Source: Eunapius fragilis (lineage: Eukaryota > Porifera > Demospongiae > Spongillida > Spongillidae). Taken from it: a stretch of DNA of 64,000 nucleotides. Shown one piece after another: positions 62,160 through 64,000 of the stretch (position 1 is its first letter; each line of letters begins with the position of its first letter). The stretch is taken from the NCBI GenBank assembly GCA_963681505.1, contig OY811988.1, forward strand, positions 6,198,927 through 6,262,926, written 5' to 3'. A program made the position numbers and the translations under genes. Below the pieces are notes generated by a model, which had not been told where the DNA came from, did not search any database, and was given only the letters and a program-made list of their open reading frames with translations.

Positions 62160-64000
62160 TTAGGGTTAGGGTTAGGGTTAGGGTTAGGGTTAGGGTTAGG
62201 GTTAGGGTTAGGGTTAGGGTTAGGGTTAGGGTTAGGGTTAGGGTTAGGGTTAGGGTTAGGGTTAGGGTTAGGGTTAGGGTTAGGGTTAGGGTTAGGGTTA
62301 GGGTTAGGGTTAGGGTTAGGGTTAGGGTTAGGGTTAGGGTTAGGGTTAGGGTTAGGGTTAGGGTTAGGGTTAGGGTTAGGGTTAGGGTTAGGGTTAGGGT
62401 TAGGGTTAGGGTTAGGGTTAGGGTTAGGGTTAGGGTTAGGGTTAGGGTTAGGGTTAGGGTTAGGGTTAGGGTTAGGGTTAGGGTTAGGGTTAGGGTTAGG
62501 GTTAGGGTTAGGGTTAGGGTTAGGGTTAGGGTTAGGGTTAGGGTTAGGGTTAGGGTTAGGGTTAGGGTTAGGGTTAGGGTTAGGGTTAGGGTTAGGGTTA
62601 GGGTTAGGGTTAGGGTTAGGGTTAGGGTTAGGGTTAGGGTTAGGGTTAGGGTTAGGGTTAGGGTTAGGGTTAGGGTTAGGGTTAGGGTTAGGGTTAGGGT
62701 TAGGGTTAGGGTTAGGGTTAGGGTTAGGGTTAGGGTTAGGGTTAGGGTTAGGGTTAGGGTTAGGGTTAGGGTTAGGGTTAGGGTTAGGGTTAGGGTTAGG
62801 GTTAGGGTTAGGGTTAGGGTTAGGGTTAGGGTTAGGGTTAGGGTTAGGGTTAGGGTTAGGGTTAGGGTTAGGGTTAGGGTTAGGGTTAGGGTTAGGGTTA
62901 GGGTTAGGGTTAGGGTTAGGGTTAGGGTTAGGGTTAGGGTTAGGGTTAGGGTTAGGGTTAGGGTTAGGGTTAGGGTTAGGGTTAGGGTTAGGGTTAGGGT
63001 TAGGGTTAGGGTTAGGGTTAGGGTTAGGGTTAGGGTTAGGGTTAGGGTTAGGGTTAGGGTTAGGGTTAGGGTTAGGGTTAGGGTTAGGGTTAGGGTTAGG
63101 GTTAGGGTTAGGGTTAGGGTTAGGGTTAGGGTTAGGGTTAGGGTTAGGGTTAGGGTTAGGGTTAGGGTTAGGGTTAGGGTTAGGGTTAGGGTTAGGGTTA
63201 GGGTTAGGGTTAGGGTTAGGGTTAGGGTTAGGGTTAGGGTTAGGGTTAGGGTTAGGGTTAGGGTTAGGGTTAGGGTTAGGGTTAGGGTTAGGGTTAGGGT
63301 TAGGGTTAGGGTTAGGGTTAGGGTTAGGGTTAGGGTTAGGGTTAGGGTTAGGGTTAGGGTTAGGGTTAGGGTTAGGGTTAGGGTTAGGGTTAGGGTTAGG
63401 GTTAGGGTTAGGGTTAGGGTTAGGGTTAGGGTTAGGGTTAGGGTTAGGGTTAGGGTTAGGGTTAGGGTTAGGGTTAGGGTTAGGGTTAGGGTTAGGGTTA
63501 GGGTTAGGGTTAGGGTTAGGGTTAGGGTTAGGGTTAGGGTTAGGGTTAGGGTTAGGGTTAGGGTTAGGGTTAGGGTTAGGGTTAGGGTTAGGGTTAGGGT
63601 TAGGGTTAGGGTTAGGGTTAGGGTTAGGGTTAGGGTTAGGGTTAGGGTTAGGGTTAGGGTTAGGGTTAGGGTTAGGGTTAGGGTTAGGGTTAGGGTTAGG
63701 GTTAGGGTTAGGGTTAGGGTTAGGGTTAGGGTTAGGGTTAGGGTTAGGGTTAGGGTTAGGGTTAGGGTTAGGGTTAGGGTTAGGGTTAGGGTTAGGGTTA
63801 GGGTTAGGGTTAGGGTTAGGGTTAGGGTTAGGGTTAGGGTTAGGGTTAGGGTTAGGGTTAGGGTTAGGGTTAGGGTTAGGGTTAGGGTTAGGGTTAGGGT
63901 TAGGGGTTAGGGTTAGGGTTAGGGTTAGGGTTAGGGTTAGGGTTAGGGTTAGGGTTAGGGTTAGGGTTAGGGTTAGGGTTAGGGTTAGGGTTAGGGTTAG
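62160..64000 (+). repeat. Telomere, (TTAGGG)n, right chromosome end
   Basis: About 307 units of TTAGGG, uninterrupted except for one TTAGGGG (63900-63906). The G-rich strand runs 5'->3' to the right edge, so this is a genuine terminal array pointing outward and not an interstitial block in reverse. There is no zone of degenerate repeats at its inner boundary. The long Val-Arg open frame through it is an artefact. Confidence 0.99.

Noticed and set aside
61937-63910. 657-codon Val-Arg repeat ORF
   Set aside because: It is the translation of (TTAGGG)n plus the end of the 110-bp repeat, not a gene.

Overview
The window is the right-hand end of a linear eukaryotic chromosome. It runs from a large satellite array, through a mosaic subtelomere carrying one long intact gene, into a terminal TTAGGG array (62160-64000) read G-rich 5'->3' toward the right edge. 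TTAGGG telomeres, a probable spliceosomal intron, CA microsatellites, long C homopolymers and a satellite of more than 36 kb point to an opisthokont, most likely an invertebrate animal. A fungus or other TTAGGG eukaryote is not excluded, and I cannot name the species.

Layout. (1) 1-36878 is an unbroken, strictly head-to-tail satellite of 208-bp (L) and 185-bp (S) monomers, with rare 232- and 186-bp variants. It is organised in nested higher-order duplications with offsets of about 994, 1017, 3213, 4001, 7212 and 13800 bp. It continues past the left edge. (2) 36879-37066 is a cluster of strong inverted repeats at the satellite boundary. (3) 37068-45925 and 50621-54770 are a subtelomeric mosaic. 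Several modules occur two to four times, here called A, C, D and E. The mosaic also holds short tandem repeats, poly-C tracts, CA repeats, conserved splice-donor-like sites and a conserved TATA-like site. (4) 45926-50520, minus strand, is the only convincing protein-coding locus. (5) 54770-60200 is AT-rich and mostly unrecognised, with decayed duplications and a roughly 232-bp tandem repeat. (6) 60200-62159 is a roughly 110-bp tandem repeat that becomes more regular toward the telomere. (7) 62160-64000 is the telomere.

The gene. Two minus-strand open frames (292 and 1231 codons), separated by 20 bp and in different phases, are best read as two exons of one gene joined by an intron of about 134 nt. 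Domain order is four C2H2-type fingers, the last two OrsD/DUF3505-like; a tyrosine-recombinase-like catalytic region with box I Arg, beta-hairpin Lys, Arg-His, His and Tyr; a complete RecQ-type helicase core with the RecQ zinc-binding cysteines; and a Cys-rich zinc-knuckle tail. This resembles fungal telomere-linked RecQ helicases (TLH), and the recombinase-like region suggests a self-mobilising or recombination-promoting subtelomeric element. Its position beside freshly duplicated satellite and subtelomere blocks fits a role in, or dependence on, chromosome-end recombination. That link is inference.
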